Shown here: in pieces, positions 37,143 through 45,656 of the stretch
Numbering within the stretch: position 1 is the stretch's first letter
Layout of the letters: every line of letters starts with the position of its first letter
From: Paenibacillus_D sp047238105
GTDB lineage: Bacteria; Bacillota; Bacilli; Paenibacillales; Paenibacillaceae
Reading direction: 5' to 3'
DNA length: 64,000 nucleotides
NCBI RefSeq assembly: GCF_047238105.1
Contig: NZ_JBDFMD010000001.1
Coordinates: forward strand, 5,332,001-5,396,000
Made by a program: the position numbers and the translations under genes
Notes under the pieces: generated by a model
Database searches by the model: none
Told to the model about the DNA's origin: nothing
What the model saw: only the letters and a program-made list of their open reading frames with translations

Positions 37143-40100
37143 AGTGCAGACAATCGATGGAGCCCGGACGCTTACGAATGAATTTCACGTGGAAGTGGCG
37201 CATGAGCCGATGCCGGGCGGTGAGGATGAATACGATGAGTCCAACGTGAACCAGGCTTCGCCTTACGATGTGCTTCAGGGGCTGAGGTTCGAGCAGAAGC
37301 AGTATATACTTGACGAGCTGTATATCCAAAGCGGCTCGAGTCTGAATCTTTACCGGGATCTAAAAGTGCGAGGGGTGTACGATAACCTGCTTAACTCCAC
37401 ACTGCTTACTAGCCAGGTAGTCTGGAGTCTGGAACAAGATCCGGGTGAGCCGGTCGGCGAACTGGTGATGAACTCGCAGAATCAGCCTGTGCTCAGGTTC
37501 ATCGGACAGAATGCTGAGCTGACGGAGGGGACCGTCGTCATCCGGGCTACCTACAATGATATATCGCACGCCATTCCGGTTCACTTTGTCCAGCCTGAGG
37601 AGCTGGTTATCGAGCCTGCGGCATTAAAGCTGCTGCCGGATGAAACGCTGCATCTCCGCGATCACGTACGCGCGAGGCTGACCGGGACTTACGAAGGGAA
37701 CAGCTATTCGCTGGATGCGAGCGCACGCGTGGACTGGTCGGTTCCCGCACAATATCAAAGTCTGGTTGAGCTGGACGGGAACCTAGTCTCATTTCCATCG
37801 GCAGAGAATGGCGATGCTGTGGCGCTTGCAGCAGCATACGACGCAGAGGTGCAATTGCAGGCTGAGCTGGCGATCGAGATCGTGCCATCACTGCAGCTGG
37901 GGATCGATCCCGCATTAGCCCAGGACTACCATAACGATCTGCTCGGATATAACGACAACCGTTGGGGAGTGAACGCTTCCCGGTACACGGAGCAGGATAT
38001 CATCGATCTGACGATGCCGCTAAAGCCGGCCTATATCCGGTTTCCCGGCGGATCGCGCGGCAATTATTATCAATGGCAGATTGAAGGCTATATTCCGCAT
38101 ATATTGAGCAATCCGAATGACCTCGCGAGTTATCAGAACATGATCGATGATCCGTACAGTCAAGGAATCATCTCGATTGACGATTTTATCGCTTATACGG
38201 ATGAGGTTGGAGCAGAGCCTATAGTACAGCTTAATCCGTATACGGCGGATGTCGATTCGGCGGTAGGGTTCCTGGAATATACCATGCAGCAAGGCTATGA
38301 GGTGAAGTACTGGGAGATCGGCAATGAGCTTAGCTACCTTGGCGGAGCAGGAGCGCCTTACCGCGTTGCTTTTCCGACTGTGGAGGATTATATCCGTAAG
38401 GCCAAGGAGTTTGCCCTGGCGCTGAAAGCGGTCGATCCTACGATTAACATTATCGTAGTAGGTCCCAAATTCTTTTCGGTATATGGCGACGAACCCGATA
38501 ATGAATTCAACAGGGATTGGGCGGAGAAGCTCGGACAAGAGGATTTTTATGAAATTGTCGTTTATCATTTATATTGGCAGAACCTGTATGACGTGGCTGA
38601 AGTCGACTACTTTGAAGAAATTCACATCGGCATGCGGCGAGCGCAGCCGCAGATCGAGGATATGGCGCGCGCCTTGCAGCATTACTTCCCGGGCAAGCAG
38701 GCGGCGATTACCGAATGGGGCATTCTGAGGGATAATACGCGCGTGAGCAAGACCTTGTTCAATGTACTGTACGATGCGGAATCGATCTTGAATTTTATCC
38801 AGTATGACAATATAACGATTACAAACCGGCATGTGCTGGCAACAAACCAATACGAGCTGATCGGATACACCGGGACGCCTGCGAGCAATTCTCATGATGC
38901 AACGATACGAGCGCCATATTACGCCTTTCAATTGCTGGCGGAGCTGTTCGAGCAGTCGGATCAACGAATCGAGGCAGCAATTGCCGGCGGCAAGCAGCTG
39001 GTGCCGGACGAGTATGAACACGGAAGAATGATACCGGAGCTGCTGACAACGGCTTTCAGGGATTCTGCCACGGGCAAGCTGTTTGTCGCGGCTGTCAACA
39101 AGTCGGGCCTGGATAAGCCGATCGATGTTCACGTGGAAAATGACAATCGCCAGTATCGAGCGGAGATGAGCTATATAACGGGCGAGACGATCGTGGACGA
39201 TCAAGGCGACAATCGGTTTACGCTGCAAAATAATAATGGCGGTGTGAAATACCGTCAGGCCGACTTTCTGGCCGACATCCCGATGGATAAGACTCAGCAT
39301 GTGTATACAAGAACACAATCGTATGAAGCGAATGAGTCATGGATTATTCCGCGTTACAGTGTAGCTGTGCTGGAATTGATCGAGGTCGGGACGGATAACC
39401 CGGGACCGGGGCAGCAGCCGGGATGGTCTCCTTCAGGGCTTCCATCCAATCCTCCATCGAGCACACCGCAGGGGATGCTTGACGCAAGCGCTCTTAAGAC
39501 TCAACTCATCGCCAATGAAACAGACAGGATGCTTCTCCGGGCAGAAGCGGATGCTTTGCAATTGGAAGCAGCGATCAAGCAGCTGGAGATGCTGGAAGAC
39601 AAAAGATTGACGATCGCGTTGACGGCGAACGGGTCAGACCTGGAGCTGGTGTTACCGCTGCAACAGCTTGCGGAAGGAACGATGGCTGCGCCTTCCCTAG
39701 AGCTGTCTATTGAAGTGGATGGCGTACACTATGTGCTGCCGCTGGCCGCATGGGATCTGACCGCCCTGCTTGAGCAGGGGGGTGACGCCGCTGAGGCGGC
39801 GACGCTGACCGTGAAGATCGGGCAAGCGCCGGACAATGTGAAGCAGCAGCTGCAAGCAGCGGCCGAAGAAGCCGGGGGGGAGCTGCTGCTCCCGGGAACC
39901 AGCTTTGAAGTCCGTGCTGATACGGGCACAGGCAGCTTCGAGCTGCAGCCGGGCGGAGGCGAGTATGTAGAGCGCAGACTGCAGCTGCCGGACACAGTGG
40001 ACATGTTCAAAGCGGCAGGGGTATGGCTTGATCCGGCGAGCGGAGAGCTGGCCTTCGTGCCGACCGTGTTCGAGCTGCAGGAGGGCGCGCATTGGGCGCG

Positions 40101-40749
40101 CATGCTGCGTCCGGGAAACAGCGTATACACGGTATTGCAACTGGAGCGGGCCTATGCGGATCTGGCGGGTCACTGGGCGCAGCGCGAGATTGAACAGCTG
40201 GCGTCGAAGCTGATCGTCAAGGGGCGAACCGGGCATGTATACGCCCCGGGGGATGCGGTGACGCGAGCGGAATTCGCAGCGTTGCTCGTCAGGGCGCTCG
40301 GACTGGGCGGTACACGGTCAGTCCCGCTCGAAGAGCAGCCGCGATTCACCGATGTAACGGCTGGCGCATGGTATGCACAGGCCATAACAGACGCAACAGC
40401 AGCAGGACTGATCCATGGCTTCGAGGATGGCAGCTTCCGTCCGGCCGAGACGGTGAGCCGCGAGCAGATGGCGCTGATGCTGGAGCGAGCAGTGGCGTTC
40501 GCGGAAGCCGGGCTGGGTGTCGAGCGAGCTTCCCGTCATGAACAGACAGGCGAAGCGGGTATTCAGGTCTATGAAGATGCTGCTGCCATAGCTGACTGGT
40601 CGAAGGCTGCCATCGGTTTTGTGCGGCATCGCGGCCTGATGGACGGGGTGAGCGACAGGATATTTGATCCCCAAGGCGAGACAACACGCGCGCAGGCTGC
40701 TCTAGTCATTCACCGCATGCTAGCTGAACTCGGGTTTGTACAACTTTAA
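37084..40749 (+). CDS. Giant SLH-anchored glycoside hydrolase, second part (GH-A catalytic domain 2, SLH x3)
   Basis: About 1,221 residues in frame +1, the continuation of the 30852 gene. In order: end of Ig-like region, second GH-A catalytic domain (37887-39380) with YIRFPGG, YWEIGNE (acid/base codon at 38326) and ITEWGIL (nucleophile codon at 38713), a P/S-rich linker near 39400, the domain shared by all three SLH proteins (39480-40140), and three SLH repeats (YADLAGHWAQREIEQLA, FTDVTAGAWYAQAITDA, IADWSKAAIGFVRHRGLMDG). The ATG at 36952 that opens this frame lies inside sequence coding in the other frame and is not a likely start. If the shift is real, the product made is a free fragment lacking anchor and second domain. 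It ends just before the lacI-type promoter. Confidence 0.8.
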   Translation: MTISPNAQPRDSIIVQVAYEVQTIDGARTLTNEFHVEVAHEPMPGGEDEYDESNVNQASPYDVLQGLRFEQKQYILDELYIQSGSSLNLYRDLKVRGVYDNLLNSTLLTSQVVWSLEQDPGEPVGELVMNSQNQPVLRFIGQNAELTEGTVVIRATYNDISHAIPVHFVQPEELVIEPAALKLLPDETLHLRDHVRARLTGTYEGNSYSLDASARVDWSVPAQYQSLVELDGNLVSFPSAENGDAVALAAAYDAEVQLQAELAIEIVPSLQLGIDPALAQDYHNDLLGYNDNRWGVNASRYTEQDIIDLTMPLKPAYIRFPGGSRGNYYQWQIEGYIPHILSNPNDLASYQNMIDDPYSQGIISIDDFIAYTDEVGAEPIVQLNPYTADVDSAVGFLEYTMQQGYEVKYWEIGNELSYLGGAGAPYRVAFPTVEDYIRKAKEFALALKAVDPTINIIVVGPKFFSVYGDEPDNEFNRDWAEKLGQEDFYEIVVYHLYWQNLYDVAEVDYFEEIHIGMRRAQPQIEDMARALQHYFPGKQAAITEWGILRDNTRVSKTLFNVLYDAESILNFIQYDNITITNRHVLATNQYELIGYTGTPASNSHDATIRAPYYAFQLLAELFEQSDQRIEAAIAGGKQLVPDEYEHGRMIPELLTTAFRDSATGKLFVAAVNKSGLDKPIDVHVENDNRQYRAEMSYITGETIVDDQGDNRFTLQNNNGGVKYRQADFLADIPMDKTQHVYTRTQSYEANESWIIPRYSVAVLELIEVGTDNPGPGQQPGWSPSGLPSNPPSSTPQGMLDASALKTQLIANETDRMLLRAEADALQLEAAIKQLEMLEDKRLTIALTANGSDLELVLPLQQLAEGTMAAPSLELSIEVDGVHYVLPLAAWDLTALLEQGGDAAEAATLTVKIGQAPDNVKQQLQAAAEEAGGELLLPGTSFEVRADTGTGSFELQPGGGEYVERRLQLPDTVDMFKAAGVWLDPASGELAFVPTVFELQEGAHWARMLRPGNSVYTVLQLERAYADLAGHWAQREIEQLASKLIVKGRTGHVYAPGDAVTRAEFAALLVRALGLGGTRSVPLEEQPRFTDVTAGAWYAQAITDATAAGLIHGFEDGSFRPAETVSREQMALMLERAVAFAEAGLGVERASRHEQTGEAGIQVYEDAAAIADWSKAAIGFVRHRGLMDGVSDRIFDPQGETTRAQAALVIHRMLAELGFVQL

Positions 40750-40774
40750 AAAGTAAAAATATGTAAATTTTTGA

Positions 40775-40803
40775 TTGTCATATCGTAAATTCTATGCTAG
40801 AAT
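40775..40803 (+). promoter_or_regulatory. Strong sigma-A promoter of the LacI-type regulator
   Basis: TTGTCA (-35, 40775-40780), 17-base spacer, TAGAAT (-10, 40798-40803) with an extended TGC just before it. Only one mismatch to consensus in each hexamer. The -10 is followed by a degenerate operator at 40816-40828. Confidence 0.78.
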
Positions 40804-40815
40804 GAAAGAGGTTTA

Positions 40816-40828
40816 CTTAAGTCTTTCG
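40816..40828 (+). promoter_or_regulatory. Degenerate operator CTTAAGTCTTTCG
   Basis: Matches the operator 13-mer CGAAAGTCTTTCG at 11 of 13 bases, with an intact right half-site. It lies 13 bases downstream of the -10 box, a position that would allow weak autorepression of the regulator gene. Confidence 0.55.
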
Positions 40829-40860
40829 GACCGGTCGCTCCTTCCCGGGGCGGCTCGGTC
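40829..40860 (+). other. GC-rich leader hairpin of the LacI-type regulator mRNA
   Basis: GACCG...CGGTC plus GTCGCTCC paired with GGGGCGGC form about a 13-bp stem with one bulge. It is in the 5' leader, before the ribosome binding site AAGGAAG. No T tract follows. Confidence 0.4.
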
Positions 40861-40885
40861 ATATTAAGGAAGTGGGAATGAAGCG

Positions 40886-41890
40886 ATGAACATCTACGAA
40901 GTGGCTGAGCTTGCTGGCGTATCGATCGCAACCGTATCGAAGGTGATCAACGGCAAGTCCGACATCAGTCAGGCGACCAAGGACAAAGTGTTGAAGATCA
41001 TGGAAGAGAATAATTATAAACCGAGATTATCAGCCGTGAACGTGCGGAACATCGCGGTTTTTGCCCCGCTGGGCAATAACCGGCAGCTGACCAACCCTTA
41101 TTTTTCCCGGATTCTGAGCGGCATTGGCGATGTCGCTTTTGACCATGATTATTCGATTACGCTGGTGTCTACGCTGCGCATCCCGCGCAACAAGCAAAGC
41201 TTCAACAAGTATTGCCAGCAGCGCAAGATTTATGGCGGCATTTTTGTGCTGTCTTCCTTGGAGGACACCTACATTGCCAATTTTGCCGGCAAGCAGCCGC
41301 TTGTCGTGCTCTCCCGCAGATTCGACAATATCGCATCGGTGGAGCCTGATAATGAAGCTGGCGGCTATGATGCGGTGAAGCACTTGATCGACTACGGTCA
41401 CCGGGATATCCTGTTTGTCGTGCCCAGCCTGAGCTTTCACGACCATGTGATGCGCATCCGGGGCGCCGAGCGGGCGCTGCAGGAGGCAGGTCTGCACAAG
41501 CATCCGGCCAGTTTGAACGATTCGCTCCTGCTGAGCGATACGGATTATGGCCATTATCTCAAAAATCTTGTGCAACAAAAATCGATGCCGACGGCGATGT
41601 TCGTAGCCGACGATCATGAGGCGATCCGGACGATGCGGCTGCTTGGCGAGCTGGGGGTCAAGATTCCGGATGATCTGTCGATCGTCGGATATGACGATCT
41701 GTACTTCTCCACCAATATTACACCGTCCCTGACGACGGTGTACCAGCCGACTTACGAGGTAGGCAAGGAAGCGTGCCGCATGCTGATCGGCATGATGGAG
41801 AACCATGACAAGCCGCAGGATCAGAGGCTCATCATCGAATCAACGAAGTTGATCATCCGCAATTCGACCAGGGCGTTAACCGAAAGGTGA
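40886..41890 (+). CDS. LacI-family transcriptional regulator
   Basis: 334 residues. The N-terminal 50 residues carry the LacI helix-turn-helix and hinge (IYEVAELAGVSIATVSKVINGKSDISQATKDKVLKIMEENNYKP), followed by the periplasmic-binding-protein-like effector domain. The family binds palindromic operators and releases them on binding a sugar. In this locus the recurring palindrome at 17321, 21468 and 41909, each next to genes of the pathway, and a degenerate copy at the gene's own promoter make it the likely local regulator. The effector is probably an oligosaccharide or a sugar made from the imported product; this is not known. A short hairpin overlapping the stop codon, followed by TTTTATT (41882-41905), may end the transcript. 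Confidence 0.92.
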   Translation: MNIYEVAELAGVSIATVSKVINGKSDISQATKDKVLKIMEENNYKPRLSAVNVRNIAVFAPLGNNRQLTNPYFSRILSGIGDVAFDHDYSITLVSTLRIPRNKQSFNKYCQQRKIYGGIFVLSSLEDTYIANFAGKQPLVVLSRRFDNIASVEPDNEAGGYDAVKHLIDYGHRDILFVVPSLSFHDHVMRIRGAERALQEAGLHKHPASLNDSLLLSDTDYGHYLKNLVQQKSMPTAMFVADDHEAIRTMRLLGELGVKIPDDLSIVGYDDLYFSTNITPSLTTVYQPTYEVGKEACRMLIGMMENHDKPQDQRLIIESTKLIIRNSTRALTER

Positions 41891-41905
41891 CCCCTTTCTT
41901 TTATT
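41882..41905 (+). terminator. Weak hairpin overlapping the lacI-type stop codon
   Basis: GAAAGG pairs with CCTTTC across TGACC, followed by TTTTATTA. The stem is short (6 bp), so its efficiency is doubtful. Confidence 0.35.
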
Positions 41906-41908
41906 ATT

Positions 41909-41921
41909 CGAAAGACTTTCG
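41909..41921 (+). promoter_or_regulatory. LacI-type operator palindrome CGAAAGACTTTCG
   Basis: Identical to the site at 17321-17333. It lies 42 bases before the start codon of sulfatase 6, the first gene of a ten-gene run. A TATTAT hexamer directly precedes it (41902-41907), and another follows (41928-41933); neither has a clear -35. Confidence 0.75.
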
Positions 41922-41963
41922 TAAAGTTATTATGATCTAGTTCTGAAAGGGGAATAGTGCCAG

Positions 41964-43400
41964 GTGAAACCGGTTCCTAATATAGTTCTTATTACCTTGG
42001 ATGAATGCAAAGCCTCGGCGCTGGGCTGTTACGGCAATGAGGATGCGCTGACGCCGCATATGGATCAGCTTGCCCGCGAAGGGATGCTGTTCGAGGAAGC
42101 CTATTGCACCTTTCCCAAGTGCGTGCCGTCCCGCGCAGCGCTGATGACGGGACGATATCCGCATGTGGAAGGCCACCGGACGCTGCCGGGGTTCGAGGTG
42201 CGGGCAGGCGAGAACAATCTGATACGCGAGCTGAAGAATGCCGGGTACAAGACTGCGATGTACGGCAAGAATCACACGATCGAGCCGTCCGGTCTGGATG
42301 AGCTGTTCGATGCCTATCGTCCGGTGCGCAAGGGCAAGGACGTGCCGTGGGGAAGAGGGCCGGCAGAGCGGGACGATGATCTGTTCCGGGCGTTCTATCG
42401 CGGCGATTTCAGTGAGGTCGAACAGATGTCCGATTATTATGCGACGCTGGATGCCAAGGCGTTCATCGAGGAGAACAAGCAGCAGCCATTCTTCCTGCTC
42501 GTCAATTATAACGCCCCGCACCCCCCGTATACCGATGTGTCCCCTTATATCGAGCGGATCAGGGAACGGGGGATCCGGCTTCCGGCTGTGGAGCCCCTGG
42601 AGCAAGCACCTGCCGTGTTGCGGGCGTACCGGGAGGTCTACGGGCTGGAGCATCTGAGCGAGGCGCAGTGGCGCAAGGTGGTGGAGGCCTATTATGGCCT
42701 GGTGTCCTTCGTCGATGGTCAAGTCGGCGAGCTGATGGCGCAACTCGATGCCAGCGGCTTGAGCGAGAACACGATCGTCGTGCTGACCTCGGATCACGGG
42801 GACTTTGCAGGAGAACACGGCTGTGTGGAGAAGTGGGATACGATGTTCTACGACTGTCTGATCAAGGTGCCGCTCATGATTCGTTACCCGCAGAAGCTGC
42901 AGGCGGGCCAGGTGTCGGGAGCGATGACGGACAATGTGGATGTAGCGCCGACCCTCCTGGAGCTTGCAGGAGGGGAAGCGCCGGAGTGGATGCAAGGCCG
43001 CTCCCTGATGGACGTCCTCGCCGGACATGCGAATACGCACAAGGATGCGGTATTTTGCGAAGGCGGCGTGGAGGAGGCGGCCCTGGCGCGGACGGTCGGC
43101 CTGGAGACGGAGCTGCACAAGCAGCGGCATCCCAACTACCATTGGAAGCAGGAGCTGATCGTGAAGCATCCCTGGACCATCTGCCGGTCGAAGATGATTC
43201 GTACGAAGCGGTGGAAGCTGGTCTACCGGGTCAATGGAGTCACGGAGCTGTATGATCTGGCGAATGATCCGATGGAAGGGACGGATGTGTCCGAGAGGCC
43301 GGAGTACCAGGCCGTCAGACACCAGCTCATGGAGCAGCTGCTGCAGTGGGCGATCCGGACGGAGACGGACTATCCGCGCATCGAACAGTTTTATTCCTGA
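41964..43400 (+). CDS. Type I sulfatase, CxPSR type (sulfatase 6)
   Basis: 478 residues from GTG 41964, with GAAAGGGGAA 10 bases upstream. Starts PNIVLITLDECKASALGCYG. Formylglycine site C53-V-P-S-R57, active-site motif YGKNHTIE (asparagine in place of tryptophan), distal metal motif TSDHGDFAGEHG. No signal peptide, so cytoplasmic. First gene of the 41964-57134 operon, directly behind an operator of the LacI-type regulator. The GKNH form is shared with sulfatase 7, which suggests related substrates. Confidence 0.93.
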   Translation: MKPVPNIVLITLDECKASALGCYGNEDALTPHMDQLAREGMLFEEAYCTFPKCVPSRAALMTGRYPHVEGHRTLPGFEVRAGENNLIRELKNAGYKTAMYGKNHTIEPSGLDELFDAYRPVRKGKDVPWGRGPAERDDDLFRAFYRGDFSEVEQMSDYYATLDAKAFIEENKQQPFFLLVNYNAPHPPYTDVSPYIERIRERGIRLPAVEPLEQAPAVLRAYREVYGLEHLSEAQWRKVVEAYYGLVSFVDGQVGELMAQLDASGLSENTIVVLTSDHGDFAGEHGCVEKWDTMFYDCLIKVPLMIRYPQKLQAGQVSGAMTDNVDVAPTLLELAGGEAPEWMQGRSLMDVLAGHANTHKDAVFCEGGVEEAALARTVGLETELHKQRHPNYHWKQELIVKHPWTICRSKMIRTKRWKLVYRVNGVTELYDLANDPMEGTDVSERPEYQAVRHQLMEQLLQWAIRTETDYPRIEQFYS

Positions 43401-43431
43401 GAATGTCTACACATATACAGGAGGGATAAGC

Positions 43432-44238
43432 ATGCAGCCTCATCAAGTACCCTACAAAACGATAAACGATGTTACCTTGCAGCTTCACCTATTTACACCG
43501 GACAGGACCATCTATCCGGGTCCAAGACCGGCGATCCTGTTCTTCTTCGGGGGCGGCTGGATGAGCGGCACGGCGGAGCAGTTCTATAGCCTGTGCGAGC
43601 ATTTTGCCAGGCGCGGCTTCGTCGCCGCCTCAGCGGATTACCGCATTCAGAGCAAGCATGGCAGCACGCCGTTCGACAGTGTGGAGGATGGCGCGGATGC
43701 GCTGTCCTTCCTGCGCGGCAAGACAGAGGAGTGGTCGATCGATCCGCAGAGGGTAGTCGCTGCAGGCGGTTCGGCTGGCGGTCATCTCGCCGCATGCACG
43801 GCGCTGTTCGGACACGGCAGCGGCAGCGGTGCGAGCGCGGCAGGTCCGGATGCGCTCGTGCTCTTCAACCCTGTGCTGGACACGACGGCAACCGGCTATC
43901 TTGCCGGCGTGCCGAGGCTGCTGGGACGGGAGCTGGAGCTCTCTCCGGCTCATCATGTGAGAGGCGGCCTGCCGCCGACGCTTATCATGCACGGCACCGC
44001 CGATCAGGTAGCGCCCTATGAGAATGGAGAACGGTTTCACCGGCAGATGCTGGAGCATGGCAATCGTTGTACGCTGGTTCCCTTCGAAGGCAGGGGACAC
44101 GGCTTCTTCAATAAAGGCCACGCCAATGGCCAGCCGGGCGACCTGGAGGAGACGATCCGCTATGCGGAGCGCTTCCTGCATGAGCTGGGTTATCCGCTGG
44201 GGCAATCGGGACAAGGATGGCAGGTGTCGGAGCGATGA
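43432..44238 (+). CDS. Alpha/beta-hydrolase fold esterase (acetyl-esterase-like), cytoplasmic
   Basis: 268 residues from the ATG at 43432 (AGGAGGG 6 bases upstream). Motifs: oxyanion region AILFFFGGGWMSG, nucleophile S114 in AAGGSAGGHLAA, acid D in MHGTADQVAPYENG, and histidine in FEGRGHGFFN. This places it in the hormone-sensitive-lipase/BD-FAE-like group that removes acetyl or similar acyl groups. No signal peptide. Its last bases overlap the next sulfatase by four (ATGA), so the two are coupled. Likely role: remove O-acyl groups from imported sulfated oligosaccharides. The substrate is inferred from context. Confidence 0.88.
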   Translation: MQPHQVPYKTINDVTLQLHLFTPDRTIYPGPRPAILFFFGGGWMSGTAEQFYSLCEHFARRGFVAASADYRIQSKHGSTPFDSVEDGADALSFLRGKTEEWSIDPQRVVAAGGSAGGHLAACTALFGHGSGSGASAAGPDALVLFNPVLDTTATGYLAGVPRLLGRELELSPAHHVRGGLPPTLIMHGTADQVAPYENGERFHRQMLEHGNRCTLVPFEGRGHGFFNKGHANGQPGDLEETIRYAERFLHELGYPLGQSGQGWQVSER

Positions 44239-45638
44239 GGGCAAGAACGCTTCCTCATCTGTTGTTCATCATGACGGATCAGCAGCGCAAGGACTCGCTG
44301 GGCTGCTACGGGGGGACTTCGGCTGCCACGCCGCATCTGGACCGGCTCGCGTCCTCATCGGCTGCCTTTGACCATTTCTATGTGAATAATCCCGTATGTG
44401 TCCCCTCCCGCTGCAGCTTCCTGACGGGGCGGTATCCGTCCGCCCATCGCAGCCGCGACCTGGAGCGTCCGCTCGATCCGGGCGAGCCTCATCTGTTCCG
44501 GCTGCTGCAGGAGGCCGGCTACCGGCTGGCGCTCGCGGGCAAAAATCACGCCCTGCCCAAAGAGGAGCTGGCATTGTTCGATCACCGGCTGGAGCGCGGT
44601 CATCGCAAGGCCTCCGTACCATCCGCGACGGGGGTCTATGGCAGCGGACGAGATCCCGGATCACTGGAGCAGTATTCAACGGTGCAATTGTGCGAGGATG
44701 CCAAGGCATATATGCGACAGGCAGCCGCCGAGCAGCCGGAGCAGCCGTTCTGCCTGTGGCTCTCGATCCCTGATCCGCATACGCCCATCCAGGTGCCGGA
44801 GCCGTATGACACCATCGTCAACCGGCAGCAGCTTCCGCCCCGGGTGGAGCCGATGCTGGATAAGAGCAAACCGAACTCACAGCAGCTGCTGCAGCGGCTG
44901 CAGGGCGTAGCCGCGGCAGAGCCGGCACTTATCGACGAGTATCGGGCGATCTATTACGGCATGGTCGCCTTGATCGACGAGCAGGTCGGCAGCGTCCTGG
45001 ACGAGCTGGAGCAGCTGGGGCTGAGCGAGCAGACCATCATCGTCTATACCTCGGACCATGGCGAGTATCTTGGCGATCACGGGATGGTGCGCAAAAGCTG
45101 GAATTTCTACGATTGTCTCATGAACGTCCCCTTCATGCTGCAATGGAAGGGCAAGCTGAAGCCTGCGCGGATAACAGATACGATGGCCGAGTCCGTCGAT
45201 CTGCTGCCTACGCTCCTTGAGCTGATCGGTCTGCTGCCGCCTGAAGGCGTGCAGGGCAGGTCCTTCGCAGCGCTGCTGCGGGGAGAGACCGATGTCCATA
45301 AAGACAAGGTCTATGCTGAGGCGGGACATCCGGGGCAGCTGCCGCCGGCAAGCACGATCGAGGAATGGCAGACGCTGGAGAAGCCGGGACCTTACTGGAT
45401 GATCAGCGCCATGCAGGGCTGTATGGTCCGGACGCTGGATTGGAAGCTGTGCCGCTATGCCAATGGCGAATCCGAGTTGTATGATCTGGCTGCAGACCCT
45501 GGCGAGACCGTCAATCTGTATGCCGAGCCGTCTGCCCGCTCCGCCAAGCTGACCATGCTGGAGCTGATGACCGATACGCTGATGGCTGTCCAGGACCCGC
45601 GGTATTCGAGCGCGAGGCCGTTTGGCAAACATGGATGA
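44235..45638 (+). CDS. Type I sulfatase, CxPSR type (sulfatase 7)
   Basis: 467 residues from ATG 44235, overlapping the esterase stop by four bases. Formylglycine site C55-V-P-S-R59, active-site motif AGKNHALP, distal metal motif TSDHGEYLGDHG. No signal peptide. It sits between the esterase and the GH106-like enzyme; the gap to the latter is 18 bases. The shared GKNH form with sulfatase 6 sets both apart from the GKWH members. Confidence 0.93.
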   Translation: MRARTLPHLLFIMTDQQRKDSLGCYGGTSAATPHLDRLASSSAAFDHFYVNNPVCVPSRCSFLTGRYPSAHRSRDLERPLDPGEPHLFRLLQEAGYRLALAGKNHALPKEELALFDHRLERGHRKASVPSATGVYGSGRDPGSLEQYSTVQLCEDAKAYMRQAAAEQPEQPFCLWLSIPDPHTPIQVPEPYDTIVNRQQLPPRVEPMLDKSKPNSQQLLQRLQGVAAAEPALIDEYRAIYYGMVALIDEQVGSVLDELEQLGLSEQTIIVYTSDHGEYLGDHGMVRKSWNFYDCLMNVPFMLQWKGKLKPARITDTMAESVDLLPTLLELIGLLPPEGVQGRSFAALLRGETDVHKDKVYAEAGHPGQLPPASTIEEWQTLEKPGPYWMISAMQGCMVRTLDWKLCRYANGESELYDLAADPGETVNLYAEPSARSAKLTMLELMTDTLMAVQDPRYSSARPFGKHG

Positions 45639-45656
45639 ATAGGACGTGAAGAAACA

